A stretch of DNA of 20,281 nt from a virus. Under the pieces are notes generated by a model. That model was not told the DNA's origin. It did no database searches and saw nothing but the letters and a program-made list of their open reading frames with translations. The stretch lies in IMG/VR virus record IMGVR_UViG_3300033981_001162, positions 1 to 20,281 of that record; one strand, written 5' to 3'. Below, one piece after another: positions 1-6,828 of this stretch. A program made the position numbers and the translations under genes. Every line of letters starts with the position of its first letter. Position 1 is the first letter of the stretch.

Positions 1-492
1 AGCTTCGTGAAAGTGAATACCCGATGCAATGGCGTCAGCGTACTGCTTGTTAACGATGTCTGTGTTGTTGGTCGGCGTCGTGGAGATCGTGCCCGCCGTG
101 ATGTTGGCCGTCGTGATGTTGGCCGTGCCCACCCCCAGCGTGCCCACATCCAGCAAAGTAACCGCCGAGCCCGCTGCATCTAGATAGACCGCACGCTCTG
201 CCGGGTAGGTGACAAATACATCCTTGGTGCCTGCACCAAAGACCACCTTGCTGCCGGAGTTGCTTGACTCAAAGACCGTGGTGCGGGTCAGGGTAGGGCC
301 AGCGGTCGTGTACGTACCGATACCAACTTCCCAGTCGCCCGTGTTGGAGTCGTAGATTCCGTAGTAGGTCGTGTTGCCGTTGCCGATGATGGCAAAAGAC
401 TGGAACCCGTAGACCGCCCCGCCAAGCGTCAAGTCGGCGGTGCCCGTCGTAGTGGTAACTTCCTTGACCCGATCTTTTACGACAAGTGCCAT
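1..492 (-). CDS. Tail fibre-like structural protein (partial, 3' end outside window)
   Basis: Open for 164 codons from the ATG at 492 to the window edge with no stop, so the C-terminus is missing. The N-terminus (MALVVKDRVKEVTTTTGTAD) is followed by GAVYGFQSF, then a beta-rich stretch (YYGIYDSNTGDWEVG, TLTRTTVFESSNSG) and a repetitive NITTANITAGTIS segment ending in NKQYADAIASG. I recognise this as the usual head of phage fibre/appendage proteins: a small beta domain, then Thr/Asn/Gly repeats, then an 'NKxYAD' segment that often begins a collar or shaft. Role inferred: a virion appendage in host recognition. It follows the repeat protein upstream with a 10-bp gap and only a weak GAG-type ribosome site. 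The class is fairly sure, the exact position in the virion is not. Confidence 0.75.
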   Translation of the reverse strand, partial: MALVVKDRVKEVTTTTGTADLTLGGAVYGFQSFAIIGNGNTTYYGIYDSNTGDWEVGIGTYTTAGPTLTRTTVFESSNSGSKVVFGAGTKDVFVTYPAERAVYLDAAGSAVTLLDVGTLGVGTANITTANITAGTISTTPTNNTDIVNKQYADAIASGIHFHEA

Positions 493-502
493 TTTTGGTA
501 TC

Positions 503-1321
503 TCACGATTGGGTTTTCACGACGTTCCACGCTGTCGTCTGGGCGGTATTAACAGTACCCCAGTTGGCGTTCTGGGCGTCGTTGATGACTTCCCACAAAA
601 GCCTTGCAGCCATCGAGTCAGCGGCTACGGCACCATCAGTGACGATAGCAAAAAACGTCGCTATGGCCAAGATGGAATCCGCTACTGTCGCGCCCTCAGA
701 AACTGTCGCGCTAAATATGGATGCGGCAACTGCCGTGGCATCAGCACCAGTAAGAGACTCAGCAACCAAAGCCGCAAAGTCCATCCGGGCAGAAACCGTT
801 TCGGACCCGGTAGCCGATTCCGCCACCGATGCCGGGTAGGTCATGGTTGCAGAAGCCGTCTCGCTGGCTATGACCGACTCCGCCAGATTGGCCAAGAACG
901 TCGCTACCGCCTGCTCCACAGAACTAGCCGTGGCCGACTCCGACACGGTGCCGGTGAAGTCAACGAGCGTCGAAACCGTCTCAGTAGTAGATGCGCTCTC
1001 GCTCACCGATACCGCGAAGTCGATCAGCGTGGACACCGTATCCGAGCCGGAGGCAGTATCGGTGACGCTGACAGCAAAATCCGCCAAGGCGGAAGCCGCG
1101 ACATCAAGCGTGGCTGTTTCGGCCACATCTGCTGAGAAGATAGACGGCTCGACCGTTGCAGTAAAGGCGCCGGTAGCCTGCTCGGCTATGTTGGGAGCGA
1201 AGTCAACCAGCACCGCCACGGCGTCATTTGCCGCAGCAGCATCGGCTACCGCCGCGTCAAACGAAGTACCGCCCCCCGCCGCAGCAAACGGCGTTTCCGC
1301 GAAGGCGGTTACTCCAAACAC
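503..1321 (-). CDS. Repeat-built fibre/structural protein, GTG start
   Basis: 272 residues, starting at GTG (1321); an in-frame TAG lies three codons upstream, so no longer start is possible, and a GAGG site overlaps the end of the previous gene. Most of the protein is about ten imperfect repeats of roughly 20 residues, of the form xDFAxxVxESATxSETVSxx (for example ADFAVSV, IDFAVSVSESAS, VDFTGTVSESAT). The composition is almost all Ala, Ser, Thr, Val, Asp and Glu, with no Cys. The C-terminal 35 residues differ: WEVINDAQNANW followed by TVNTAQTTAWNVV, two Trp-containing half repeats. The spacing suggests stacked beta strands, as in fibrous phage proteins. Context (between small structural proteins and a fibre gene) supports a virion role. 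I see no enzymatic motif. Confidence 0.7.
   Translation of the reverse strand: MFGVTAFAETPFAAAGGGTSFDAAVADAAAANDAVAVLVDFAPNIAEQATGAFTATVEPSIFSADVAETATLDVAASALADFAVSVTDTASGSDTVSTLIDFAVSVSESASTTETVSTLVDFTGTVSESATASSVEQAVATFLANLAESVIASETASATMTYPASVAESATGSETVSARMDFAALVAESLTGADATAVAASIFSATVSEGATVADSILAIATFFAIVTDGAVAADSMAARLLWEVINDAQNANWGTVNTAQTTAWNVVKTQS
630..1265 (-). repeat. Degenerate ~60-bp coding tandem repeat
   Basis: DNA of the repeat protein repeats with a period near 60 bp, one 20-residue protein unit, about ten times. Copies are diverged at the nucleotide level but keep the ESAT/SETVS core in the protein. The periodic composition also keeps long frames open on the opposite strand; I treat those as shadows. 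Confidence 0.6.
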
Positions 1322-1333
1322 AAAGCCCTAGCC

Positions 1334-1912
1334 TCAAGCGGCATCGAGGCTGAAGGTGTAGGTCACATTCAGCGTGTCGCCAGAAACCACGGTGCGGTCG
1401 CCAGGGGCCTGGAAGTCCGCCTCGGAGAACAACACACCGGACGTGCCCGAAGCCACCGTGCACAGGAACGCCCCGGCCACCACGCCACCAGCACCGGAAA
1501 TGGTGAACTGGGCAGGCGAGGCACTGTTGCCGATCACCGAGGGATCAGCCGTCGTGGCAGTGCCAAAAGTCACAGCCTTGCGCGAACCAGAGTAGTTGGT
1601 GAACTCAGTCCAGCCGCCGTGCGTGGCCAAGGTATCGCCCGCAGAGTAAGACGTGCCGCTTGCGGGACCAGTGATGAGGCCCAGGTAGAACGCCGCCGAA
1701 TAGGTGGCACCCTTGAAGTACTGGGTGTTCATATCTTGCAGGCCCTCATTGACCACGAGGTTGTGCATCTGGTCTTCCCACTTCAGGTTGCCGTCCTTAT
1801 CGAAGCACTGAACGTGGAACACGCCCCCGCCCGAAGCACCCGAAGAGAAACCTGTTTTGGCCACAAGGCCGGCAGACACAGCGTCCGAAGTATTTGCTTT
1901 GTCGTTCAGCAT
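1334..1912 (-). CDS. Conserved phage structural protein (tail/appendage)
   Basis: 192 residues, ATG at 1912 preceded by a clear AAGGAG site. Residues about 28-70 (GGGVFHVQCFDKDGNLKWED, then HNLVVNEGLQDMNTQYFKG) are a pattern I know from phage virion proteins encoded between connector and fibre genes: a beta hairpin, an 'NLVVNEGL' helix, then YLGLI. The rest is Gly/Ser/Thr-rich beta structure with no catalytic motif. It sits 9 bp downstream of the 138-residue protein and 12 bp upstream of the repeat protein, within one co-directional run. A virion role is inferred from the N-terminal pattern and position. I cannot say whether it is tail, baseplate or decoration. Confidence 0.65.
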   Translation of the reverse strand: MLNDKANTSDAVSAGLVAKTGFSSGASGGGVFHVQCFDKDGNLKWEDQMHNLVVNEGLQDMNTQYFKGATYSAAFYLGLITGPASGTSYSAGDTLATHGGWTEFTNYSGSRKAVTFGTATTADPSVIGNSASPAQFTISGAGGVVAGAFLCTVASGTSGVLFSEADFQAPGDRTVVSGDTLNVTYTFSLDAA

Positions 1913-1921
1913 GATCGCTCC

Positions 1922-2338
1922 TTAAATGATGCGGATGAGGGCAGTGTCGGGATTATTGGGAGCGAGCTGAATTTGGAAATTCTGGCTCAATGTCGTCTGG
2001 TCAATCCCGAAGTTCAAAACCCCAATCGACTTGTTTCCCTTGGAAAAGTTGTAGATCAGCGCCCCGCGGGGAGCAAAAGTGGTAGCAATCCACGTCGGGT
2101 TGTCAAACGAGGCATACGCCACGGCGCCGGACAACGACACGGTCACATTCACCAAAGTCTCGCCCCCAGCAGTGTATCCAGGACTGGAGACTTCCCCAAG
2201 GGTCGTATACACCGTGGTTCCGGGGCCCAGCACCGCTGAGGAGGTGTAAAGCGCAATCTTGAGCGTGTCCGTCTCAAGGTCATGCTGACCCAGAAGAAGC
2301 TGCTCTTTGAAGCTGTTGGTCAAGCCTGCAGTAATCAT
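1922..2338 (-). CDS. Conserved small phage structural protein
   Basis: 138 residues, ATG at 2338, one base after the stop of the upstream connector gene and with an AAGGTG site inside that gene's end, so translation is probably coupled. The N-terminus (ITAGLTNSFKEQLLLGQHDL, then DTLKIALYTSS) and the C-terminus (FQIQLAPNNPDTALIRI) match a widespread phage virion family found next to connector and fibre genes. That family usually begins 'TxxFKxxLL.G.H..ts.D.fKiALYT' and ends 'PxNxxxxALIRI'. No enzymatic motif is visible. Function beyond virion component is unknown; a tail or capsid decoration role is inference. Confidence 0.7.
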   Translation of the reverse strand: MITAGLTNSFKEQLLLGQHDLETDTLKIALYTSSAVLGPGTTVYTTLGEVSSPGYTAGGETLVNVTVSLSGAVAYASFDNPTWIATTFAPRGALIYNFSKGNKSIGVLNFGIDQTTLSQNFQIQLAPNNPDTALIRII

Positions 2339-2339
2339 G

Positions 2340-3020
2340 TCACTGCACCTTCAGCTTGACTTGCCCATCGCGATAGGCATCCCCGCGCTGCTTGGCATCG
2401 CCCAGGTTCTTCAAGAGTGCCATGGCCTCTAGGTACTTCTGGTTGTACAGCGCCATCATGTCGGCCTCGCCCTTCATGTAGGTATAGGCCTCGACAAGCG
2501 AGCCATACAGAAGAGCCGAGTCGAAGTTGTCGCCCAGCCAAGTCTGACCATCGGGAGCCGTGGTGATTGACTCCGGGTAGTAGTAATAGTGCAGCTCTAC
2601 GTTGTACGCTGCATTTGGCGTGGGACCAAGGATAAAACTGAGCTCATCCGTGATGATCGGGGAAGGATCATTGGTCGTGGTCGGCCCAAAGATGGCGTAG
2701 TACTTAGGCAGGGCCGTGTAAGTAGCCGATGGGTAGACCTGACGAATGAAGTTGACGTCCTTATTCTGCAGGTACGTGTAGTTGCCCTGCGCGTCAATCA
2801 CGGCCAAGGAGTACGTGGACAAAAAATCATTTGGGCACGACAGGTATTTGTTGCCCGCAGAAAGCACCCCGGTCACGTTTTTGCGCAGGTTGGCAATCTG
2901 GACCGTGTTGTAGATCCGCTGCTCAGCCTGACGAACAAAAACCGGGATCTCCGCCGCAAATGACGTGTCCTGGTTCTCGGTGTAGGCAATGATTGCCGCT
3001 GTAAGCTGAGCGTAGTTCAT
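2340..3020 (-). CDS. Head-tail adaptor/connector-like protein (second copy type)
   Basis: 226 residues from the ATG at 3020. A longer frame opens at 3062, but 3020 is preferred because its ATGA overlaps the upstream stop (3019-3017), typical of coupled translation, and because MNYAQLTAAIIAYTENQD is the natural start of this family. It is an all-helical start (residues 1-40, with AEIPVFVRQAEQRIYNTVQI), a beta middle with PKYYAIFG and LGPTPNAAYNVELHYYYYP, and helical ends (FDSALLYGSLVEAYTYMKGE, then YNQKYLEAMALL). This is the SU10-adaptor/tail-tubular-A-like organisation of proteins that dock below the portal ring. It probably forms the ring beneath the 225-residue connector encoded two genes upstream. 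Confidence 0.7.
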   Translation of the reverse strand: MNYAQLTAAIIAYTENQDTSFAAEIPVFVRQAEQRIYNTVQIANLRKNVTGVLSAGNKYLSCPNDFLSTYSLAVIDAQGNYTYLQNKDVNFIRQVYPSATYTALPKYYAIFGPTTTNDPSPIITDELSFILGPTPNAAYNVELHYYYYPESITTAPDGQTWLGDNFDSALLYGSLVEAYTYMKGEADMMALYNQKYLEAMALLKNLGDAKQRGDAYRDGQVKLKVQ

Positions 3021-3352
3021 GTGATGCTCGTCTGAACCGATCCAAGAATTGCGTCTGCCCACAGGGGCTTGGCGTACGGCATCGGCATCATGCCAATACT
3101 GGCAAATGACGTGTCCACCGTGAACCCGACGAAGACCGTGACCGCCATTTTCGCTTCAGGACGCGGCTGATACAAGGCCTGCGGCTCAGTAATGTTCCGC
3201 TTGGGCTCAAGCTGCGGGTGCTTAGGCTCATAGCACTCATCACAGACCTTGAAGCCCTTCCAGTCCTTGATCAGCGAGTTGAGCTTGAATCGCTGGCCAC
3301 ACTGGTCGCACAGCGCAATCGCGAACTTGCCTGATGCGTAGCCCGCGCCCAT
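3017..3352 (-). CDS. Small zinc-ribbon protein between two connector genes
   Basis: 111 residues, ATG at 3352 with a GAGG site; 2 bp after the upstream connector gene and overlapping the next gene by 4 bases. Two CxxC knuckles are visible: CDQCGQRFKL (residues about 15-24) and CDECYEPKH (about 37-45), spaced like a treble-clef or rubredoxin-like zinc site. The rest (PEAKMAVTVFVGFTVDTSFA, then GMMPMPYAKPLWADAILGS) is short and partly hydrophobic. Phage genomes of this type often carry such a zinc-ribbon protein between connector genes. Whether it is a virion part or an assembly helper is unknown. Zinc binding is inferred from the four cysteines only. Confidence 0.7.
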   Translation of the reverse strand: MGAGYASGKFAIALCDQCGQRFKLNSLIKDWKGFKVCDECYEPKHPQLEPKRNITEPQALYQPRPEAKMAVTVFVGFTVDTSFASIGMMPMPYAKPLWADAILGSVQTSIT

Positions 3353-3354
3353 GA

Positions 3355-4032
3355 CTACCTCGTCGTGTAAGTCGGGACGGCGAAGTAGCTGGACCGCTCA
3401 CGGTCCTCGGAAGCGGCCCGGAAGAACTCCTCTTCGTAGAACGACTTGAGGATCTGGATGCGGTCCGGGGCCTTCTTGATGGCCAGATAGTAGGCAAGGC
3501 CCGCGATCAAGCACGGCAAGAACCGGAACGAAATGTCGGCCGTGTTCGTGTACGCCCCAGTGTCCTGGATGCGGCGAATCACGTAGTACCGAAACTCGTA
3601 GGTGGTCGTAGCATCCGGCGCCGGGTACAGGAACAGCTTGGCCGGAGCCGTGCGCTGCACAAAGTACTGAGCTGGGCGGGACCGCGTGTTTTTGTTCGGA
3701 ACGTGCAGGTACTCGGCGTAGCCAATCCGGTCGATGGTGATGTCCTGCTGGTTCGAGGTCCCCGCATTGGTGCGGATGACCGCGGACAGGGCATCCACCG
3801 TATCGTCCGGCAGCGTGTACTCGTACTGACCAACAACCAGCGGAATCTGCCGCTGCTCAATGGTCCACAGGTTCAAGCCGCGGTTGGCCCACTCCGCAAA
3901 CATGAGGTTGATCGAGCGCAGGGCGGTCTTCATGTCGTAACCGTCCCGATTCTCATAGCCGCAGCGTTCGTACGCTTCGGTGATGATGTCATCGAACTCC
4001 AAATTGAAGTTCGACGTGCCCGATGTAGCCAT
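3355..4032 (-). CDS. Head-tail connector/adaptor protein
   Basis: 225 residues, ATG at 4032, following the 83-residue basic protein by 3 bp. It starts with a helical segment (FNLEFDDIITEAYERCGYE, then MKTALRSINLMFAEWANRG), which in phage connector proteins packs against the portal. A beta region follows (QIPLVVGQYEYTLPDDTVDA), then RPAQYFVQR with KLFLYPAPDATTTYEFRYYV, and a C-terminal helix pair (FLPCLIAGLAYYLAIKKAP, then ILKSFYEEEFFRAA). The 'P.YF...L.L.P.P....YEFRYY' and 'LIAGLAYYLA.K' signatures are characteristic of tail-tubular-like adaptors of short-tailed phages. It resembles the 226-residue connector in plan but not in detail; the two probably form successive rings. Confidence 0.75.
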   Translation of the reverse strand: MATSGTSNFNLEFDDIITEAYERCGYENRDGYDMKTALRSINLMFAEWANRGLNLWTIEQRQIPLVVGQYEYTLPDDTVDALSAVIRTNAGTSNQQDITIDRIGYAEYLHVPNKNTRSRPAQYFVQRTAPAKLFLYPAPDATTTYEFRYYVIRRIQDTGAYTNTADISFRFLPCLIAGLAYYLAIKKAPDRIQILKSFYEEEFFRAASEDRERSSYFAVPTYTTR

Positions 4033-4035
4033 GAT

Positions 4036-4287
4036 TTAGTAGATGGTTGCCTTGCGAGCGCGAGCGGCGCCCACGCCGCGGACTTGCACCACGTCACCGG
4101 TAGAAGCCTTCTTGACCGGCTCGCTCATGGTCTTTCCCTGGGGGCCAGCCATGTCAGGGCCAGAGGCAGCGATCTTGCCGCCCTTGGGCACGCCCTTCAT
4201 GGCCATGCCGCCGTCCTTGAAACCCTTGACGGCGATGCCCTGGCCACGCTTGGCCAAGCCGCCCTTCTTGTAGTTGCCGTTCATCAT
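4036..4287 (-). CDS. Small basic Gly/Lys-rich phage protein
   Basis: 83 residues. The ATG at 4287 overlaps the stop of the upstream small gene as ATGA; a second ATG three bases on is equally possible. The body is a run of Gly-Gly/Lys motifs (KKGGLAKRGQG, FKDGGMAMKGVPKGGK) with strong positive charge and no predicted compact core. The C-terminus RGVGAARARKATIY resembles RGVGEARNKQCKMY of the 61-residue protein encoded at 4935-5120. Short Lys/Gly-rich proteins of this kind are common next to connector genes in freshwater phage genomes, with no assigned function. A capsid-internal or nucleic-acid-binding role is inference from charge and position. Confidence 0.65.
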   Translation of the reverse strand: MMNGNYKKGGLAKRGQGIAVKGFKDGGMAMKGVPKGGKIAASGPDMAGPQGKTMSEPVKKASTGDVVQVRGVGAARARKATIY

Positions 4288-4454
4288 TTCTTGCCGCCTT
4301 TCTTGGCTGGTTTGGACATACCGGCCTCGCTTAAGGCGATGGCCACTGCTTGTTTGCGATTGGTCACCTTTTGGCCAGACGAGGACTTCAGCGCCCCGGT
4401 CTTGAACTCATGCATGACCTTTTCTACTTTCGCGGGCTTCTTATGAGAGGGCAC
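4284..4454 (-). CDS. DUF6496-like small basic protein, GTG start
   Basis: 56 residues from a GTG at 4454 with an AAGGAG site 7 bases upstream; the start lies inside the end of the upstream membrane-protein gene (14-base overlap) and the stop overlaps the next start. The reading is VPSHKKPAKVEKVMHEFKTG, then ALKSSSGQKVTNRKQAVAIA and LSEAG, with a Lys-rich tail (SKPAKKGGKK). This KVMHEFK..LKS..G..V.NRKQA.AIALSEAG signature is the DUF6496 family of phage and bacterial proteins of unknown function. Length fits the family. It is very likely real despite being short: strong family signature, good ribosome site and tight packing with both neighbours. Function unknown. Confidence 0.8.
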   Translation of the reverse strand: MPSHKKPAKVEKVMHEFKTGALKSSSGQKVTNRKQAVAIALSEAGMSKPAKKGGKK

Positions 4455-4689
4455 TGCGCTGCTCCTTTATAAAGGCATCCAACTTTTCGTCAAGCCTGTC
4501 CAGCCGAACAAGCACCCGATTGATGTCGCTGTGGACATCCGCCCTGGTAACGTACTTCTCGGCGTTCTCTTCCCGCGTCTTGCTCAGCAAAATAGACACG
4601 CGCTTGAGCTCGTCGTGCATCGACTTGACCCAAAGCAGTGCTGCCGCGGACGCAAACGACAGCACGATGTTCCATATCAGCACTTCCAT
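4441..4689 (-). CDS. Small membrane-anchored coiled-coil protein
   Basis: 82 residues, ATG at 4689, overlapping the upstream DUF6321-like gene by 13 bases. Residues about 3-21 (VLIWNIVLSFASAAALLWV) form one hydrophobic segment directly at the N-terminus; the rest (from DELKRVSILL to LDEKLDAFIKEQR) is charged and heptad-like, so a cytoplasmic or periplasmic coiled coil on one membrane anchor. Similar proteins sit among structural genes of many phages and are variously called holin-like, Rz-like or DUF2730-like. No lipobox and no endolysin are nearby, so a lysis role is only a possibility. What is seen is one membrane helix plus a coiled coil. Confidence 0.7.
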   Translation of the reverse strand: MEVLIWNIVLSFASAAALLWVKSMHDELKRVSILLSKTREENAEKYVTRADVHSDINRVLVRLDRLDEKLDAFIKEQRSALS

Positions 4690-4931
4690 TTCCGAAGACT
4701 CTTGTTGATACGACTATCAGGATCGTTTGCCGTTTTTTCGCTAGTCAGCTTGGCCTTCATGCCGGACATCCTGGCGCAGAATGACTTTTTGCGTGGCCCA
4801 CCCTCCGGCTGCGGAGCCTTCAGCCCCGGTTTGCCAGGATTGGCGCGGTTGTAGGAGGCGCGCCCTTTGGCGTTCAAGCCGCCGCTGGGGCTCTTGCCTT
4901 CCTTCCGCTGCCAAGCAGGTGACTTGGCCAT
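4677..4931 (-). CDS. DUF6321-like basic protein
   Basis: 84 residues, ATG at 4931, overlapping the next gene by 13 bases and 3 bp after the 61-residue gene. It reads SPAWQRKEGKSPSGGLNAKG, then RASYNRANPG, PGLKAPQPEGG, RKKSFCARMSGM and ends RINKSLRKWKC. The order AW.RKEGK.P.GGLN.KGR.SY, then LKAP, then RKSFCARMSGM, then LRKW.C is the DUF6321 family, which I know from phage genomes and which has no assigned biochemistry. The two conserved cysteines (in SFCARM and at the C-terminus) are kept. It is highly basic, suggesting nucleic-acid contact, but this is inference. Confidence 0.8.
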   Translation of the reverse strand: MAKSPAWQRKEGKSPSGGLNAKGRASYNRANPGKPGLKAPQPEGGPRKKSFCARMSGMKAKLTSEKTANDPDSRINKSLRKWKC

Positions 4932-4934
4932 GCG

Positions 4935-5120
4935 TCAGTACATCTTGCACTGCTTGTTACGGGCCTCGCCGACACCGCGAGGAGCAACAGACGCGCTAGG
5001 CTTCTGATAGTCCTTGCGAGGCGTCTGCTTCGGGCCGCCTTTGCTCATGTCCTGCTTTTGAGCACCGGGCTGAACCTCGCCCTGGTACTGGTCAATCGCC
5101 ATTTTTGCTGCGCGTCCCAT
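4935..5120 (-). CDS. Small basic protein with RGVG C-terminal motif
   Basis: 61 residues from ATG at 5120 (an internal ATG at residue 7 is possible), 10 bp after the previous gene. Gly/Lys/Gln-rich and probably disordered (GEVQPGAQKQDMSKGGPKQ), ending PRGVGEARNKQCKMY. The ending parallels RGVGAARARKATIY of the 83-residue protein four genes downstream, so the two may be diverged paralogues or share a binding tail. It belongs to the cluster of five tiny co-directional genes between the head fibre and connector genes. No function recognised. Confidence 0.6.
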   Translation of the reverse strand: MGRAAKMAIDQYQGEVQPGAQKQDMSKGGPKQTPRKDYQKPSASVAPRGVGEARNKQCKMY

Positions 5121-5130
5121 GCTGGGCTCC

Positions 5131-5427
5131 TTAGCCGTAGAAGAACGTCACCGAGGTGACGTTGGTGAGAGTCACGTACGGATCGGCCTCAAATCGCACA
5201 CCGTCGTTGGGGACAATGATGTAAAGATAGCCGCTGCCCGTGGTGTTGGCCGGGGTATCGAGCTTGATCAACTCGGTGGCACCCGCTCCGCCGTCCCTAA
5301 AAGACAGAGATCCGGCGAGATTACCAAGAACCGCGTAGATCCCTTTGACGCGAGCACGTGGGGTACCGATGCCTGAGGCACCGGTAGCCACCATGTTTTT
5401 CGCTTTTACGTCATATTGAAAGCCCAT
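5131..5427 (-). CDS. Small beta-rich structural protein
   Basis: 98 residues, ATG at 5427 behind a very strong AAAGGAGG site, 15 bp after the head-fibre-like gene. It starts MGFQYDVKAKNMVATGASGI and continues with alternating polar and hydrophobic residues (KGIYAVLGNLAGSLSFRDGG, LIKLDTPANTTGSGYLYIIV), ending in VTSVTFFYG; this predicts a small beta sandwich without any catalytic motif. Similar ~100-residue proteins lie just after capsid and fibre genes in related phages, where they are thought to be virion decoration or connector accessories. The strong ribosome site fits high expression. Assigned to the virion by context only. Confidence 0.6.
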   Translation of the reverse strand: MGFQYDVKAKNMVATGASGIGTPRARVKGIYAVLGNLAGSLSFRDGGAGATELIKLDTPANTTGSGYLYIIVPNDGVRFEADPYVTLTNVTSVTFFYG

Positions 5428-5442
5428 TTCAGGCCTCCTTTA

Positions 5443-5772
5443 TCAGGTCAGCAAGCCGAGATTACGCAGGGCTTTGACAACCTTGGCGAGGGTGTAGCCG
5501 TCAAACGTGGAGTCTTCGGTGACCGCAGTGCCAGTGCCTGCAACCACCGTGGCAGACGCCACAGCCGTCGTCGGGCGAGCGATCTTGGTGGCGCCGTAGA
5601 AACCGATGGTGTCGGTGCCAGCGTTGCCGATGCCCGTATTGCCCGTGATTTCGACGTTGTTGAACGTCGAGGTGCCCGTGGTAGCGGTCACGTTGCCCGT
5701 GACGCCGCCGGTGATGCTGCCCTCAAAACCATTGTTGGATTTGACTGGGCCGGTGAAGGTAGTCCGTGCCAT
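5443..5772 (-). CDS. Head-fibre-like / decoration protein
   Basis: 109 residues, ATG at 5772 with GAGGAG upstream. The N-terminal part is a Gly/Thr/Asn fibre-like stretch (TTFTGPVKSNNGFEGSITGG, then VTGNVTATTG), followed by DTIGFYGATKIARPTTA and a C-terminal helix ending KALRNLGLLT. The combination 'TFTGPVKS.NGF.G', 'TIGFYGATK.ARP' and '..LRNLGL.' is one I associate with phage head-fibre proteins, including the common C-terminal attachment part. It is the first gene after the terminator that follows the capsid gene, consistent with a head-attached fibre. The role is inferred from this pattern and position. Confidence 0.7.
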   Translation of the reverse strand: MARTTFTGPVKSNNGFEGSITGGVTGNVTATTGTSTFNNVEITGNTGIGNAGTDTIGFYGATKIARPTTAVASATVVAGTGTAVTEDSTFDGYTLAKVVKALRNLGLLT

Positions 5773-5870
5773 TGATGGCTCCTCAAATTGCGCTTGCTGT
5801 CTGTGAGGTCAGTCCGCCAAGCCGGTCAGCAAGCAGGTTGGAAATCTTGGGACTGGGGTGAATATAGGCC

Positions 5871-5899
5871 AAAAAGAAAGGGGGCACAAGGCCCCCTTT
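5871..5899 (-). terminator. Intrinsic terminator after the major capsid gene
   Basis: On the minus strand a perfect 9-bp stem (AAAGGGGGC / GCCCCCTTT, 5877-5899) with a 5-nt loop is followed by CTTTTT (5876-5871). It begins 19 bp after the capsid stop codon. The remaining 5773-5870 holds only the ribosome site of the next gene; I see no clear promoter there. Confidence 0.85.
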
Positions 5900-5917
5900 C
5901 CTGGTTTCCGACGCTGA

Positions 5918-6826
5918 TTAGGCGCCAGGAGAGCCGTAGGCGCCGCGGGGGTCGCTCCAGCCAAAGCTGTAACGCTCGCGAGCCTTGTAACGGACGTTGC
6001 CGGTGTCAAAGTCGCCTTCAAAGGCGGTCTTGATCGGCGAACGCTCGAACATCTTGAGGCCGTTGGGGGCATCAGTGATGAGGAACCAAGCGTTGACGTC
6101 GGTCAGGTAGTGGTTGACAGAGTAACCCTCCGGGATCAGGCCCATGGACTTGATCGCGTTGATGTCATTGTCAGCCGTGGCCGTACGCAGCGTGCTCTTC
6201 ATCAGGCGCTCAGCGGTGAACTGGAGCTCCTTCGGAACGATCAACTTGCGTGCGGTCAGCGCCACCTTCAGGCCACGTTCGTCGATGAACGCGGCGATGT
6301 CGATGATGCCCTGCTCCAGAGACGTCTCGTTCAGGTCCGCGCCGACCGTGGGACGGTTGGCGAAGTTGGCCGAGAGAGCCGTGGGGTGGTTGGTAGCGAA
6401 CAGCGAAACGCCGTCACCGCCCGGGAAGGCGGCGTCGAAGCCGTTGTTCAGCACCGCAGCGCCCTTAACCTGCTTGGTGTGGGCCATCGAACGAGCCATT
6501 GCCTTGGTGTAGCGGCCGGCCAAGCGGTCGTAGAGGTTGTCCTCAACGGCCTCTTCGGTCAGCGCGAAAGCCATGGCAATCGTCTCGTGGGTGTAGCGAG
6601 CCGTGAAGGACTCGATTGCGTTGTCGTACTGGACGCCAGCGCCTTCAGTCTTCACCGGAGCTGCACCGAAGCCGGTCAGCATGACTTCCTCTTCAAACGC
6701 ACGATCCGAAGTCTCGATGGAGAAGATCTCCTCGTGCTCGTTCTCGTAACGCTTGTACTCCAGACCGAACAGAGCGTTCAGACCTGGCTCCAGCTCTTTA
6801 ACAAGTTGTGAACGGGTGATTGCCAT
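5918..6826 (-). CDS. Major capsid protein (Mu gpT-like, HK97 fold)
   Basis: 302 residues, ATG at 6826 with GGAG upstream. The start MAITRSQLVKELEPGLNALF, then ERYENEHEEIF-like (YKRYENEHEEIFSIETSDRA), FEEEVMLTGFGAAPVKTEGA and the helix YTHETIAMAFALTEEAVEDN are signatures of the Mu-like major head subunit family (gpT). RSMAHTKQVKGAAVLNNGFD, then GGDGVSLFATNHP, and TARKLIVPKELQFTAERLMK follow in the family's order, and the end includes YSFGWSDPRGAYGS. Length is typical for the family. It has no visible protease fused; a separate scaffold is encoded three genes upstream. It would form the icosahedral shell. A dedicated terminator follows. Confidence 0.93.
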   Translation of the reverse strand: MAITRSQLVKELEPGLNALFGLEYKRYENEHEEIFSIETSDRAFEEEVMLTGFGAAPVKTEGAGVQYDNAIESFTARYTHETIAMAFALTEEAVEDNLYDRLAGRYTKAMARSMAHTKQVKGAAVLNNGFDAAFPGGDGVSLFATNHPTALSANFANRPTVGADLNETSLEQGIIDIAAFIDERGLKVALTARKLIVPKELQFTAERLMKSTLRTATADNDINAIKSMGLIPEGYSVNHYLTDVNAWFLITDAPNGLKMFERSPIKTAFEGDFDTGNVRYKARERYSFGWSDPRGAYGSPGA

Positions 6827-6828
6827 GA

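Noticed and set aside
630-1265. CRISPR-like array from repeated units
   Set aside because: Units are contiguous, diverged and in frame in a protein; there are no constant repeats separated by unique spacers.
440-1331. Long plus-strand open frames across the repeat protein
   Set aside because: They mirror the 60-bp repeats of the minus-strand gene, have low-complexity Ala/Ser/Val or Arg/Gly composition, no ribosome site, and no recognisable family.
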